64,000 nt of DNA from Phycisphaerae bacterium. Its GTDB lineage: Bacteria > Planctomycetota > Phycisphaerae > UBA1845. A program made the position numbers and the translations under genes. The number at the start of each line of letters is the position of its first letter. The first letter of the stretch is position 1. Where the stretch lies: the NCBI GenBank assembly GCA_029260165.1, contig JAJDDT010000047.1, positions 1 to 64,000 on the forward strand, written 5' to 3'. Under the pieces are notes generated by a model. It was given only the letters and a program-made list of their open reading frames with translations, made no database searches and was not told the origin of the DNA. This document shows positions 54,842 through 63,421 of this stretch, piece by piece.

Positions 54842-55282
54842 ATGTATGAAAAGCTGAGCAAGCGCGTTGAAGCAGTGATCAGGTTGGCCAGGGATGTTGC
54901 ACGCGCAGACGACCAGGAATATCTGGGCACCGAGCATGTCCTGCTGGCGATCTGCCGCGAGGGGACCGGCGTCGGCGCGAAAATGCTGGACGCATTTCAG
55001 GTCGACGAAACCAAACTTCGTCAACAAATCGATATCCTCGTCAGGAAAAGCCTCGACGAAACGCTGGTCTTCGGCAATCTGCCCGGTTCACCGCATCTCA
55101 AGAGCGTCGTCGCGACCTCGATTCGCCTCGCGCAGCAGCTTGAATCCAGGGAAGTATGTACCGAACATCTTCTGCTGGCGATGTTTGGCGAAAAGGGAAG
55201 CGTGGCTGAAACAGTTCTGCGCAACCTCGGAATGACCTACGACGCCGCCCGCGCAAAAGCCGTCGAACTCACCGCCGCCTGA
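54842..55282 (+). CDS. Stand-alone Clp N-terminal domain protein
   Basis: This 146-residue protein is only the Clp repeat domain found at the N-terminus of ClpC/ClpA. Two tandem repeats are clear: YLGTEHVLLAICREGTGVG and VCTEHLLLAMFGEKGSVAETVL, each with a LARDVARADDQ- or RLAQQLE-type helix. There is no AAA+ domain. Such proteins could bind adaptors or substrates and compete with or modulate ClpC. It stands alone, with the TPR lipoprotein gene convergent 15 bases downstream. Confidence 0.85.
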   Translation: MYEKLSKRVEAVIRLARDVARADDQEYLGTEHVLLAICREGTGVGAKMLDAFQVDETKLRQQIDILVRKSLDETLVFGNLPGSPHLKSVVATSIRLAQQLESREVCTEHLLLAMFGEKGSVAETVLRNLGMTYDAARAKAVELTAA

Positions 55283-55297
55283 TTCCGACCCGTCCGC

Positions 55298-56359
55298 CTA
55301 TGGACCTGACCGTTCTGCCTCATGGATGTGGCCGGCCAAATTCCCCGCCAACGATAAATCCGCCGGTCGGATCACGCGATATTCCTCCCGTGCGAAGGCG
55401 ATCTCGTCGAGCAAAACGTACGCACGGCCCAGAAAATAGTGACCGCGCGGGTCGTGTTGTCTTAACCGCACTGCCTGCCGAGCCGAAATCAGCGCGGCGG
55501 ATCCATCACCCCGTTCGACGTGGGTCCGGGCAAGAACAACGAACGCCTCGGACGCATATGGATCAACCCGCGTGGCTGTTTCCGCCGACTGTTTCGCCTG
55601 ATCAAGCATGCCGAGTTCGATCTGACATTCCGCCAGATTAACCCACGACATCAGTCGCGATCCGTCGAGCGCACAGCAACGCTGAAACGCCTCGGCCGCG
55701 TTGGAATAGTCCTTCGTCGCACGCAACGACGCTCCCATTCGATACCAAAGGTCGGCGTCGTCGCTGCGTCGTTTGATCCCAGACCGAAATGAATCGACGG
55801 CCGACGCATGATCCCCGATGGCTGCCTGTGCTGAACCGAGCGTCGCCCACGCCGTCGACGCGCCAGGCTCCAGTTCAACAACGATTCGTGCTGAACCGAT
55901 GGCACCGGCGAAATCCCGCTCCTCCAGCAACGCAACCGCGAGATTCGCGTGGGCGGAGACGTAGTCGGGGTTCAGACGAACCGCCTCCTTCAGCGACGCG
56001 ATCGCAGCCTTTCGGTCTCCCGTCATCGCCAGCGCGGTCCCCAGCGCGCTGTGCGCCTGGGCAATCGTCGGTTCGATATCGATGGCAGCGCGAAACGACG
56101 CGATCGCATCATCAAGTCGCCCGTCCTCCCCTGCGAGGATCCCCCGGCGAATTCGTTCGTTCGCGGCAGCGAGCTTGGATTGACCTGTCGTGTCTTTCGA
56201 CGTCTCCACATCAGGTTTGTCATCAACAGCGTCCACCGTTGCGATCGTCGGCTGACCCAGCTGATCGGGCGGATCAGGCTCTGGGTCGCAACCGAACAGG
56301 ACGACCGATAATACCATGATCCCCGTCACGCCCATCCTCATTTCAGTCATTGATGTCAT
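55298..56359 (-). CDS. TPR-repeat lipoprotein
   Basis: This 353-residue protein starts with a signal and LFGC lipobox (Cys at about residue 24), then an acidic linker (DPEPDPPDQ) and about seven tetratricopeptide repeats, e.g. AQAHSALGTALAMTGDRKAA, SAHANLAVALLEERDFAGA and AFVVLARTHVERGDGSAAL. TPR solenoids act as protein-binding scaffolds; the partner is unknown. I start at 56359 because it gives the lipoprotein signal, with GGAAAACGG ahead; the frame is open 56 codons further. It is divergent from the DUF1702 gene by 166 bases and might serve that locus. Confidence 0.8.
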   Translation of the reverse strand: MTSMTEMRMGVTGIMVLSVVLFGCDPEPDPPDQLGQPTIATVDAVDDKPDVETSKDTTGQSKLAAANERIRRGILAGEDGRLDDAIASFRAAIDIEPTIAQAHSALGTALAMTGDRKAAIASLKEAVRLNPDYVSAHANLAVALLEERDFAGAIGSARIVVELEPGASTAWATLGSAQAAIGDHASAVDSFRSGIKRRSDDADLWYRMGASLRATKDYSNAAEAFQRCCALDGSRLMSWVNLAECQIELGMLDQAKQSAETATRVDPYASEAFVVLARTHVERGDGSAALISARQAVRLRQHDPRGHYFLGRAYVLLDEIAFAREEYRVIRPADLSLAGNLAGHIHEAERSGP

Positions 56360-56525
56360 CCGTTTTCCGCCCTCGCAGGCTGCAATCGCCCATTTTCGGA
56401 GCGGTTTATCCAACTTATCAGGACAGGAATCGTCGTCAATCCCCGTAATCAGCAGTGAGAAACGGAATTGTTGTTTCGCGAGAAACGGATTTGTTGTTTG
56501 AATTAAGGGACGCCTCGGTGCTATC

Positions 56526-57668
56526 ATGGATCACGCAAGCACGTCAGAACTCACATCGTTCCGACACCCGAGGCCTGGATTTGGGGAAATCGAGTTGGCC
56601 GGCTGGTTTTGCATTTTAGCTGTAATCCTTGCGGTTTCAGCGTACACCGGTTACTGGCGATTGGCCTTGCGCCCGTTTTGCATCCGCGCTAAATCCATGA
56701 CGACGGATCAGCTCGGATTCACCGCGTCTGACGAAAAGGACATCGCAACGATCAATGGTGTTGGCCTTGCGTTCGCCGGCGGGTTCAATCGTCGCGTTTC
56801 GGATCCCTCGCCGACAGCGTGGCGGGAATTTGTGGACGACGTGCCCGCACTGTATCGACCGTTCGCGGAAGAAGGGGCGGCCATGGGATATCCGATGCGG
56901 GCGTTGTGGGGTTTTTCGCCGTCGGGATTCGAGGCGGCCGTCGTCGAGCCGCGAACGATGTACTGCTATCTTCATTTTGTCGGCCTGGGGTTTTGGTCGG
57001 CGATGCGACACCATGATCCCAAACGAGTGGCCAAACTCGTTTCGCAGGTTGACACGCTGCACGGTCCATTGTGTTGGGATGGATATGGATTCAGGTTTGG
57101 GTTTTTTGATTACGACCGACGGGAGAAATTCCTTGCCCAATTCGCATCGTTTCCGGACTATGCAGCCAACGTCGCCCATCAGGGTTATGGCAGGTCGCTT
57201 TGGTTCAGGTTTATGGGAGACAACCGGCGGTTGATGGACGCAGTACGAGAGACAAAATCATTCGCGGCGGATACGGCGTCTGGGGTTGGATTGGCATCGG
57301 CGTTTACGATGATCGACCGCCTCGACCGCGCGTTCGCCGCGATTCAGGATGCACCGGAGGAATGGCGAACGGACATCGCCGTTGGGATGACGTTTGCGTT
57401 CAAGGCGCGACAGTTGAGCGCTGCGAAGGAATTCGACGGTTGGGTGTCCTGTTTGGACGCCGACCGTATCGCTTGTATCCAGGACGCCATCGGCGAATGC
57501 GATGCCATCGAACAGCGCATTCGCGGAGCGTCCGTATCTGACTGTTACCAGACATGGCGAGCCGACTTGAAAACCTGGCTTGCTGAAAATATTGATTATC
57601 CGTTCGTTGCCCGCCGAACCGGGCGAGCCGATTCGGCGACGACGACAATTGAACCCATCCACGTTTAG
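56526..57668 (+). CDS. DUF1702-family protein
   Basis: This 380-residue protein has an N-terminal membrane helix (residues about 25-45) and a DUF1702-like body: RLALRPFCIRAKSMTTDQLGF at the start, then VGLAFAGGFN, YRPFAEEGAAMGYPMRALWGF, WDGYGFRFGFFDYDR and HQGYGRSLWFRFMGDN. DUF1702 proteins occur with polyketide synthases, including enediyne loci, and their function is unknown. Here it opens a run with an acyl carrier protein and two ketosynthase-like proteins. Spacing to the acyl carrier protein gene is 10 bases. The start at 56526 keeps the membrane helix; an inner ATG at 56697 would give the bare domain. Confidence 0.75.
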   Translation: MDHASTSELTSFRHPRPGFGEIELAGWFCILAVILAVSAYTGYWRLALRPFCIRAKSMTTDQLGFTASDEKDIATINGVGLAFAGGFNRRVSDPSPTAWREFVDDVPALYRPFAEEGAAMGYPMRALWGFSPSGFEAAVVEPRTMYCYLHFVGLGFWSAMRHHDPKRVAKLVSQVDTLHGPLCWDGYGFRFGFFDYDRREKFLAQFASFPDYAANVAHQGYGRSLWFRFMGDNRRLMDAVRETKSFAADTASGVGLASAFTMIDRLDRAFAAIQDAPEEWRTDIAVGMTFAFKARQLSAAKEFDGWVSCLDADRIACIQDAIGECDAIEQRIRGASVSDCYQTWRADLKTWLAENIDYPFVARRTGRADSATTTIEPIHV

Positions 57669-57678
57669 GGGGTGTTTT

Positions 57679-57924
57679 ATGACGTACAAGGAAGCCAGGG
57701 CCGAAATCATCGAATGGGTCAGCCAGACGCTGGGTTGCGAGCCTGACCAGGTCGATGTAACCAAACCGTTGCCGGAACTGGGCATCGATTCGCTGGACGC
57801 GGTTCATTTGATCGCCACGATCGAGTCGCTGATTCAAACCGAACTGCCCGAGGATGTTATTCAGCGTGTTTCGTGTTTGAACGACATTCTGGAATTGATG
57901 GCGGACCGGTTGGCGGCTGCCTGA
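57679..57924 (+). CDS. acpP: Acyl carrier protein
   Basis: This 81-residue protein is a phosphopantetheine-carrying acyl carrier protein. The attachment Ser38 lies in LGIDSLDAVHLIATIE, the classic DSL motif. Helix I (EARAEIIEWVSQTLG) and the acidic recognition helix II are as expected. It follows the DUF1702 gene by 10 bases and precedes the ketosynthase by 27, so it probably serves this locus rather than general fatty acid synthesis. I use ATG 57679 after a G-rich ribosome-binding site; the longer frame from 57580 is a shadow. The symbol is by family. Confidence 0.93.
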   Translation: MTYKEARAEIIEWVSQTLGCEPDQVDVTKPLPELGIDSLDAVHLIATIESLIQTELPEDVIQRVSCLNDILELMADRLAAA

Positions 57925-57951
57925 TTTCGCGTTCTGTATTTTGAGGTCAGC

Positions 57952-59136
57952 ATGTCAGACGACGTTGTCATCACGGGCATGGGTATTTTGTCGCCGATCG
58001 GTTGTTCGGTCGCATCCTTCTGGGAAGGACTGATCACCGGACGTTCGGGCGTTTCCCCGGTCACGTCGATGGACACGGGTGATCTGATCCGACAGCGCGC
58101 CTGTCCCATTGTTGAGGATATCGACGCTCCGATCGAGGCTGGTCGGGCTTCGCAACTGGCGGCGACGGCGGCGCGAGATGCGCTTGTCGACGCGGGCCTG
58201 AACGGCAAGCTGCCAACCGACAGCGCGTCGAGTATCGTGATCGGCACAACGATGGGCGAAACGCAGTTCATCGAGGACCAACTCTTCGCCGATTCAAAAG
58301 ACTGGCTTAACAACGACCACATGCGGGACATCCTGACCGGTCAACCCGGTTGCATTGCGACGAGCGTACGGCGCGTTTGCGGGGGACACGGTAGCGGGTC
58401 AGATTTGTACGGTGCGTGCGCGGCGGGCAATATGGCCATCGCTCAGGCGGCGCGTGCATTGCAATCGAAACAGTGCGACATCGCGTTGGCGGGCGGATCG
58501 GACGGGTTCAGCCGGTTGGCGTTTATCGGTTTCATGCGACTGCGATTGACTGCGTCGGACGCGTGTCGCCCATTTGATCAGAATCGCGACGGGCTGTTCG
58601 TCGGCGAAGGCGCGACAGTGTTTGTGCTCGAACGCGCTTCAACGGCGGCTGCACGGGGTGCCACGGTTCACGCTCGATTGGCTGGCGCTGCGATGACAGC
58701 GGAGTGCTACCATCCGACGCGTCCCGAACCGGACGGTGACGGACTGACACGAGCGATTCAAAATGCGCTGAAAGCGGGAGATTTGTCACCGGCTGACATC
58801 GGTTATGTAAACGCGCACGGAACGGGAACACCGCAGAACGACATGATCGAAGCCAGGGTCATGGACAAATGTTTGCAACCGGGTACGCCGTTCAGTTCGA
58901 CCAAGGCGTTGACCGGTCACATGATGGGTGCGGCTGGTGCAACCGAAGCTGCGGTTTGCGTTCTTTCATTGAAACATCAAACCGTGATTCCAACGTGGGG
59001 TCTTGAGAACGTGCTCGAACCGTGCTCGATGGACGCCGTCAGGGACGCCCCTCGCAAGACGATCATTCGTGCGGCATTGAACAATTCGGCGGGTTTTGGC
59101 GGATACAACAGTTGCGTTGTGCTGACGGCGGCGTAG
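57952..59136 (+). CDS. Beta-ketoacyl synthase (FabF-like)
   Basis: This 394-residue condensing enzyme extends acyl chains bound to acyl carrier protein. The catalytic triad is complete: Cys156 in YGACAAGN, His in NAHGTGTPQND and His in KALTGHMMGAAG. GEGATVFVLE is present. The N-terminus DVVITGMGILSPIG is canonical. Compared with FabF the region before the Cys reads RVCGGHGSGSDLYGAC, altered from the usual pattern. It is the first of two ketosynthase-like proteins in the locus and its partner is probably the one at 59147, 10 bases later. Confidence 0.92.
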   Translation: MSDDVVITGMGILSPIGCSVASFWEGLITGRSGVSPVTSMDTGDLIRQRACPIVEDIDAPIEAGRASQLAATAARDALVDAGLNGKLPTDSASSIVIGTTMGETQFIEDQLFADSKDWLNNDHMRDILTGQPGCIATSVRRVCGGHGSGSDLYGACAAGNMAIAQAARALQSKQCDIALAGGSDGFSRLAFIGFMRLRLTASDACRPFDQNRDGLFVGEGATVFVLERASTAAARGATVHARLAGAAMTAECYHPTRPEPDGDGLTRAIQNALKAGDLSPADIGYVNAHGTGTPQNDMIEARVMDKCLQPGTPFSSTKALTGHMMGAAGATEAAVCVLSLKHQTVIPTWGLENVLEPCSMDAVRDAPRKTIIRAALNNSAGFGGYNSCVVLTAA

Positions 59137-59146
59137 TCTTGTCGTC

Positions 59147-60427
59147 ATGACGAGCCGACCGACTGATTCGCAGCGCGTGGTAATCACCGGAATCGGACCG
59201 GTCGCACATGCGGGGATTGGTGTCGGTGCGTTTTGGGAATCGCTGCTCGAACCACCGCGGGCACCCATCGAGCGGGTGTTGCACGTCGATCTCGCGAAGG
59301 TCGAGACATTTCACATCGCGAGCATGCCGCCCGGTCACCCCGCCATCGACAGGCATCAGCCATTTCTCGACGCGAATGAATTCAGTGGATACCGCGACCT
59401 TGCGTACGCGCTGGCTGCGATCGATTTGGCGATTGATGACGCATCATTGGGATATGACCGCGAGGACAATCGCATCGGGGTGATTCAGGCGTTTGAAGCA
59501 CCCGGCATGGAACGTGCGATTGCGGAGATGTTTCAGCGATGTGCGGACATGCCGCAATCGGATCAACCCCCCTGTTTGTACGAACCGCTCGCCCCGTTTT
59601 TCTACAACTCGCAACCCTTTCTGTACGTCCACGCGGTTTCCAAGGCGTTTCAGTTTCACGGGTTTTCGACGAGCATTCACAATGCATGCTCCACCGGAGC
59701 GTTTGCGATCGAGATGGCTGCTCAGCAGATTCGGGCGGGTCATGCGGATACGATGATTGTCGTGGGTGGCGAGGCGTTCGATACGGCTGTTCGGATCGAG
59801 TGGTTCCGACGGCTTGATCTGTACAACAAGGGTGGAGCGATGTATCCGTTTCACGCAGGCGGGTCGGGGTTTTTCGTGGGCGAGGGAGCGGCGGCTCTGG
59901 TACTGGAGTCGATGGAAGCCGCCGACGCACGCGGTGCGACGACCTATGCGGAATACGTTGGCGGTGCATTCGCGCAGCAGTCGTGGAAACATGCGTTGCC
60001 GGATGTGCGGTCGAAACGATTGCGGGATGTGATCAAGACTGCGATGTCGCGGCACAACGTCGCTGCCGGAGATGTCGATCTGGTTATCCCGCACGGTGCT
60101 TCCACCACGATTTCGGATGGTTACGAGGCGGTGTGTCTGGATGAATCGCTGGCCGGAGCGTCCACCGACGCGGTCGCGACAGCGTTGAAGCCCTATGTTG
60201 GTCACACGCTGGCGACGAGCAATCTGATCGAGACCGCGGGTGCACTGCTTGCAATGAAGCACGGGACGATTCCCGCAACGCCGCACCCGTCAAACCCCGC
60301 GTGTACGCCATTGCCCATTCCGCTGGTGACCGAACCGACGACACGGGACGTCAACGTGTTCATGAAACTGGCCACCGGATTCACCGGACACGACGGTGCA
60401 ACTATTTTTCGCAAGATAGAATTGTAA
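59147..60427 (+). CDS. Divergent ketosynthase-like protein
   Basis: This 426-residue protein has the thiolase/ketosynthase fold. The nucleophile Cys184 is kept in HNACSTGAF. The first His lies in VIPHGASTTISD rather than the canonical HGTGTxxND, and the second in ALKPYVGHTLATSN, without the usual Gly-Ala tail. The active site therefore looks modified, and the protein could be a chain-length or partner subunit, or an enzyme of changed chemistry. An unusual AQQSWKHALPD segment and the C-terminal ATGFTGHDGATIFRKIEL are distinctive. It follows the other synthase by 10 bases. Confidence 0.85.
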   Translation: MTSRPTDSQRVVITGIGPVAHAGIGVGAFWESLLEPPRAPIERVLHVDLAKVETFHIASMPPGHPAIDRHQPFLDANEFSGYRDLAYALAAIDLAIDDASLGYDREDNRIGVIQAFEAPGMERAIAEMFQRCADMPQSDQPPCLYEPLAPFFYNSQPFLYVHAVSKAFQFHGFSTSIHNACSTGAFAIEMAAQQIRAGHADTMIVVGGEAFDTAVRIEWFRRLDLYNKGGAMYPFHAGGSGFFVGEGAAALVLESMEAADARGATTYAEYVGGAFAQQSWKHALPDVRSKRLRDVIKTAMSRHNVAAGDVDLVIPHGASTTISDGYEAVCLDESLAGASTDAVATALKPYVGHTLATSNLIETAGALLAMKHGTIPATPHPSNPACTPLPIPLVTEPTTRDVNVFMKLATGFTGHDGATIFRKIEL

Positions 60428-60477
60428 CGCACCAGGGTGGCCCATCGCTTTAGCGTTGGGGGAGTCGAATCGCTCCG

Positions 60478-60531
60478 GCAGGATTCACCGGGCATGACGC
60501 AACGACCGTCTTTCGCAAAGCAAAATCGTAA
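60478..60531 (+). pseudogene. Remnant C-terminal tail of a third ketosynthase-like gene
   Basis: Read in frame from 60478 these bases give AGFTGHDATTVFRKAKS and a TAA stop at 60529-60531. The end of the gene at 59147 reads ATGFTGHDGATIFRKIEL before its TAA. The two are clearly homologous, in DNA as well as protein. No start or upstream coding part exists, so this is the tail of a lost or recombined paralogue. The remaining bases from 60428 to 60477 do not encode a continuation. Confidence 0.65.
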
Positions 60532-60611
60532 CGCGGGACTGATTGAACGTTCCTTGTTGTGAACGTCGTCCTGCCTGACACATCAAAACGAATTCGCAAC
60601 ACGGACCTGCC

Positions 60612-60641
60612 TTCTCGTCACCCACAAGGGGTGACGCTACA
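60612..60641 (-). repeat. Dispersed palindromic repeat, inverted copy
   Basis: On the minus strand it is identical to the copies at 7749 and 41774 (TGTAGC lead, GTCACCC/GGGTGAC arms, GAGAA tail). It lies between the ketosynthase remnant and the exporter gene that reads toward it. Confidence 0.9.
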
Positions 60642-60697
60642 TTCATATCGCGGTAGTGATCATCTTGCGGTGGCGGACATTCATTCGGTATCGACGA

Positions 60698-62854
60698 CTA
60701 TTCCACCAACTGCGTTTCGCACAGGCCGTGGTAGAGTTTGCAGCGGGTGATGAGTTCTTCGTGCGGTCCGATGTCGATGATCTGGCCCGCGTCCATGACG
60801 ACGATGCGGTCGGCGTCGCGGATGGTGCTCATGCGGTGCGCGATGATGAACGTCGTGCGGTCCATGGCGAAATCGTGGATCGCAGCCTGAATCTTCTTCT
60901 CCGATTCCGAATCGATCTGACTGGTGGCTTCGTCGAAGATCAGGATCGGGGCGTCGCGGAGAATCGCACGGGCGATGGCGATGCGCTGACGTTGTCCGCC
61001 CGACAGCGTTCTGCCCATGTCGCCCGCAACGGTGTCGTAGCCTTGCGGTTTGTCGCGGATGAATTCGTCGGCGTAGGCGCGTTTGGCAGCGGCGACAACG
61101 GATTCGCGCGAGCCGTTACGCGAGCCATACGCAATGTTGGCAGCCAGGGTGACCGGGAAGAGAATCGTCTCCTGCGTGACCAGCCCGATGTGCTTGCGGA
61201 GGCTTTTGAGCGTGACTTCGCGGATGTCCTGCCCGTCGAATCTGACCTGGCCTTTCTGTGCGTCGTAGAATCTCAACAACAGGTTGACAAGCGTTGATTT
61301 GCCGGAGCCGTTGGGACCGACGAGGGCAATCGTCTCGCCCTGGGCAACGGTGAGATTGATGTTGATCAGAGCGGGCGTGTCCATCCCGGGGTAGGTAAAC
61401 GTGATGTCTTCAAAGCGGATATCGCGTTCCAATGGCGTCAGAACGATACGTCCCTGCACCACCTGTGTTTCGTCCTCGGCGTCGAGAATCTCGAACAACC
61501 GATCAGCTCCGGCGCTGCTTCGCAGAATTTTCGTATACGCGTCAGCCAGCTTGCGGACCGGGTCGGTCATCATACCGAGGAGGACGACGAGCGTGCCGAA
61601 CTTGGCAGGGTCCATTTCCAATTCAATCACGCGGCCACCAAGCCACAACGCCGCAGCCGAAATAACGATGACACCGAGAACCTCCAGCGTGGGGCTCATG
61701 GCTGCGTCGAGACGAACGAGCTTGAGCTGTTGTCGGAACATCTTGCGATCGAGCCGCCACAGTCGGCGACGCTCGGTGTTTTCGGTCGTGTAGGCTTTGA
61801 CGACGGAGATGGCCGACATCGTTTCGGTGAGTTGGCCCACCATGTCGCCATATCCGCGGAGAAGTTTGCGATTGGCTTTCTTGATCTTGCTTCCGACCCA
61901 CCAGAAAAATACGACGGCCAGCGGCGTGACGATGAGCAGTGTAATGGTGATGCGCCAATCGAGCACCAATGCGGTGATGAGCAGAAAAACACCCTTGAGT
62001 GGTTCGCGGATGGACTTGCCGAACAGCGACATCATGCCGCGCTGGACATCCTGCACGTCCTGGATGAACCGTGAGACGATATCGCCGGTGTCGCGGGAAA
62101 ACCGACTCATCGGTAGTCGCAACACCTTTTCGTACAGAGAACGTCGCAGGTCCATCATCGCACGCATGACGCCTCGACCCAGAGAGTACTCCGAAACGAA
62201 TCGGCTGACGTTCGCAAGAAAAACCAGCCCGACCACGCAGCCAAGAACCATCGCGAGTGCGGACATTCGGTCAGCGGCTGTTCGTCCGCCGGGGAGAAAT
62301 CCGACGATACGCCGACCAATCCGCCACTCGATCGACAGCGGCGCAGGCTGCAAGGTCGCACCGAATGGCTGCCCGTCGCCTGGATGAATCGCGCTCAACG
62401 TCAATTCGCCATCGGACTCCGTCGATGACAACGCGCGCAGCATCAGACGTGGGGTCGCAGAATCACCGTCCACGCGGACAATCCGATCGCCGGCGATGAC
62501 CCCTGCCTTTCCCAACGGGGATGACTCATCCACGCGCGCGACGATCAACGACAACGGACGTTCAGGGTCCGCCTCCTCCTGCACCACAAGCGTAACGCCA
62601 AGACGCATCCCCGCGACGGACCGATCAACCCAACCGTGCAGACCCTCCTCCTCGAGCAACAGTTTGAGAATCGGCATCGCGCCGAGAATGCTCACCGAGT
62701 GGAAAGCTGCGTAGAGAATCGACGTCGATATCCCGATGGCGAGCAATTTTTTGTGCGGCAGCAGGGTCCGCGTCATGCGCAGAAACGCTTGCCAATTGAA
62801 CCTGGCTTTGCTTGCCTCCGCACGTCCGTGCGCCGCCGCCCTGTCCATTGCCAT
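60698..62854 (-). CDS. MsbA-type ABC exporter with a PDZ-like insert
   Basis: This 718-residue half-transporter has six membrane helices and an ATPase with Walker A GPNGSGKST, signature LSGGQRQRIAIARA and Walker B ILIFDEATSQ. It exceeds the usual 580-600 residues because the loop between helices 1 and 2, which faces the periplasm, holds about 90 extra residues (82-172). That insert shows VARVDESSPLGKAGVIAGDRIVRVDGDSA, the glycine-rich ligand loop of a PDZ domain. It probably flips or exports a lipid or lipid-linked molecule. It follows the ketosynthase locus, convergent, and may handle its product, but that is inferred. Confidence 0.9.
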   Translation of the reverse strand: MAMDRAAAHGRAEASKARFNWQAFLRMTRTLLPHKKLLAIGISTSILYAAFHSVSILGAMPILKLLLEEEGLHGWVDRSVAGMRLGVTLVVQEEADPERPLSLIVARVDESSPLGKAGVIAGDRIVRVDGDSATPRLMLRALSSTESDGELTLSAIHPGDGQPFGATLQPAPLSIEWRIGRRIVGFLPGGRTAADRMSALAMVLGCVVGLVFLANVSRFVSEYSLGRGVMRAMMDLRRSLYEKVLRLPMSRFSRDTGDIVSRFIQDVQDVQRGMMSLFGKSIREPLKGVFLLITALVLDWRITITLLIVTPLAVVFFWWVGSKIKKANRKLLRGYGDMVGQLTETMSAISVVKAYTTENTERRRLWRLDRKMFRQQLKLVRLDAAMSPTLEVLGVIVISAAALWLGGRVIELEMDPAKFGTLVVLLGMMTDPVRKLADAYTKILRSSAGADRLFEILDAEDETQVVQGRIVLTPLERDIRFEDITFTYPGMDTPALININLTVAQGETIALVGPNGSGKSTLVNLLLRFYDAQKGQVRFDGQDIREVTLKSLRKHIGLVTQETILFPVTLAANIAYGSRNGSRESVVAAAKRAYADEFIRDKPQGYDTVAGDMGRTLSGGQRQRIAIARAILRDAPILIFDEATSQIDSESEKKIQAAIHDFAMDRTTFIIAHRMSTIRDADRIVVMDAGQIIDIGPHEELITRCKLYHGLCETQLVE

Positions 62855-62857
62855 GAG

Positions 62858-63421
62858 TCAGCCTCGTGGTTTCGTCGCGCCGGTCCCGGATTCAGCCGCG
62901 GCTTCTGCCTCGGCGATGCTCGCGAAAAACGCCTTGGGTGGGTGTCGGAACCGCCAACCGCCGTCCTCGGGAATAATCCACAAAACGACCTCGCGATTCG
63001 GGTTGTGAATCTCAGCCGAGAGACGTACTTCAGCAACAATGTAATAAATCAATGTCGTCTTGAGCGACCCGTCCTCGTCCAGCGCATCCTCCACGGATGG
63101 CGCGAATTGCACGGGTTTCAGCCGTTTGATGCTGATCTGGTCTGCTCTTTTCCAGCCGCGTTCATATTTGTCGGCCGAAAACGAGGAGCCACCATCCGCC
63201 CAAAGGTCGCGAAACGCGGGATACTCGCCGGCAAAGCAGGTCTTCATGGCTTCGCGTACGAATTGATTGACCGATTCGTCCTCAACCTCGATCTGACGCG
63301 GAAAAATCACCCGGCCCGCATGATCCTGTGCAACCGGCGACTCCGTCTTTTTCTTTTCACATCCGAAGGGCACGACGACAAACATCGCGCACACGCCGAG
63401 GCACGCGACGCGCATCATCAT
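62858..63421 (-). CDS. Lipoprotein of unknown function upstream of the exporter gene
   Basis: This 187-residue protein has a signal with a lipobox ending FGC (Cys at about residue 21), and a Lys-rich KKKTES linker. The mature domain has charged helical segments (DESVNQFVREAMKTCFAGEYPAF, WADGGSSFSADKY) and VVLWIIPEDGGWRFRHPP near the end. I do not recognise the family. It ends only 3 bases before the exporter gene's ATG on the same strand, so it is probably the first gene of that operon and might be an envelope partner. Start at 63421 begins MMMR. Confidence 0.7.
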   Translation of the reverse strand: MMMRVACLGVCAMFVVVPFGCEKKKTESPVAQDHAGRVIFPRQIEVEDESVNQFVREAMKTCFAGEYPAFRDLWADGGSSFSADKYERGWKRADQISIKRLKPVQFAPSVEDALDEDGSLKTTLIYYIVAEVRLSAEIHNPNREVVLWIIPEDGGWRFRHPPKAFFASIAEAEAAAESGTGATKPRG

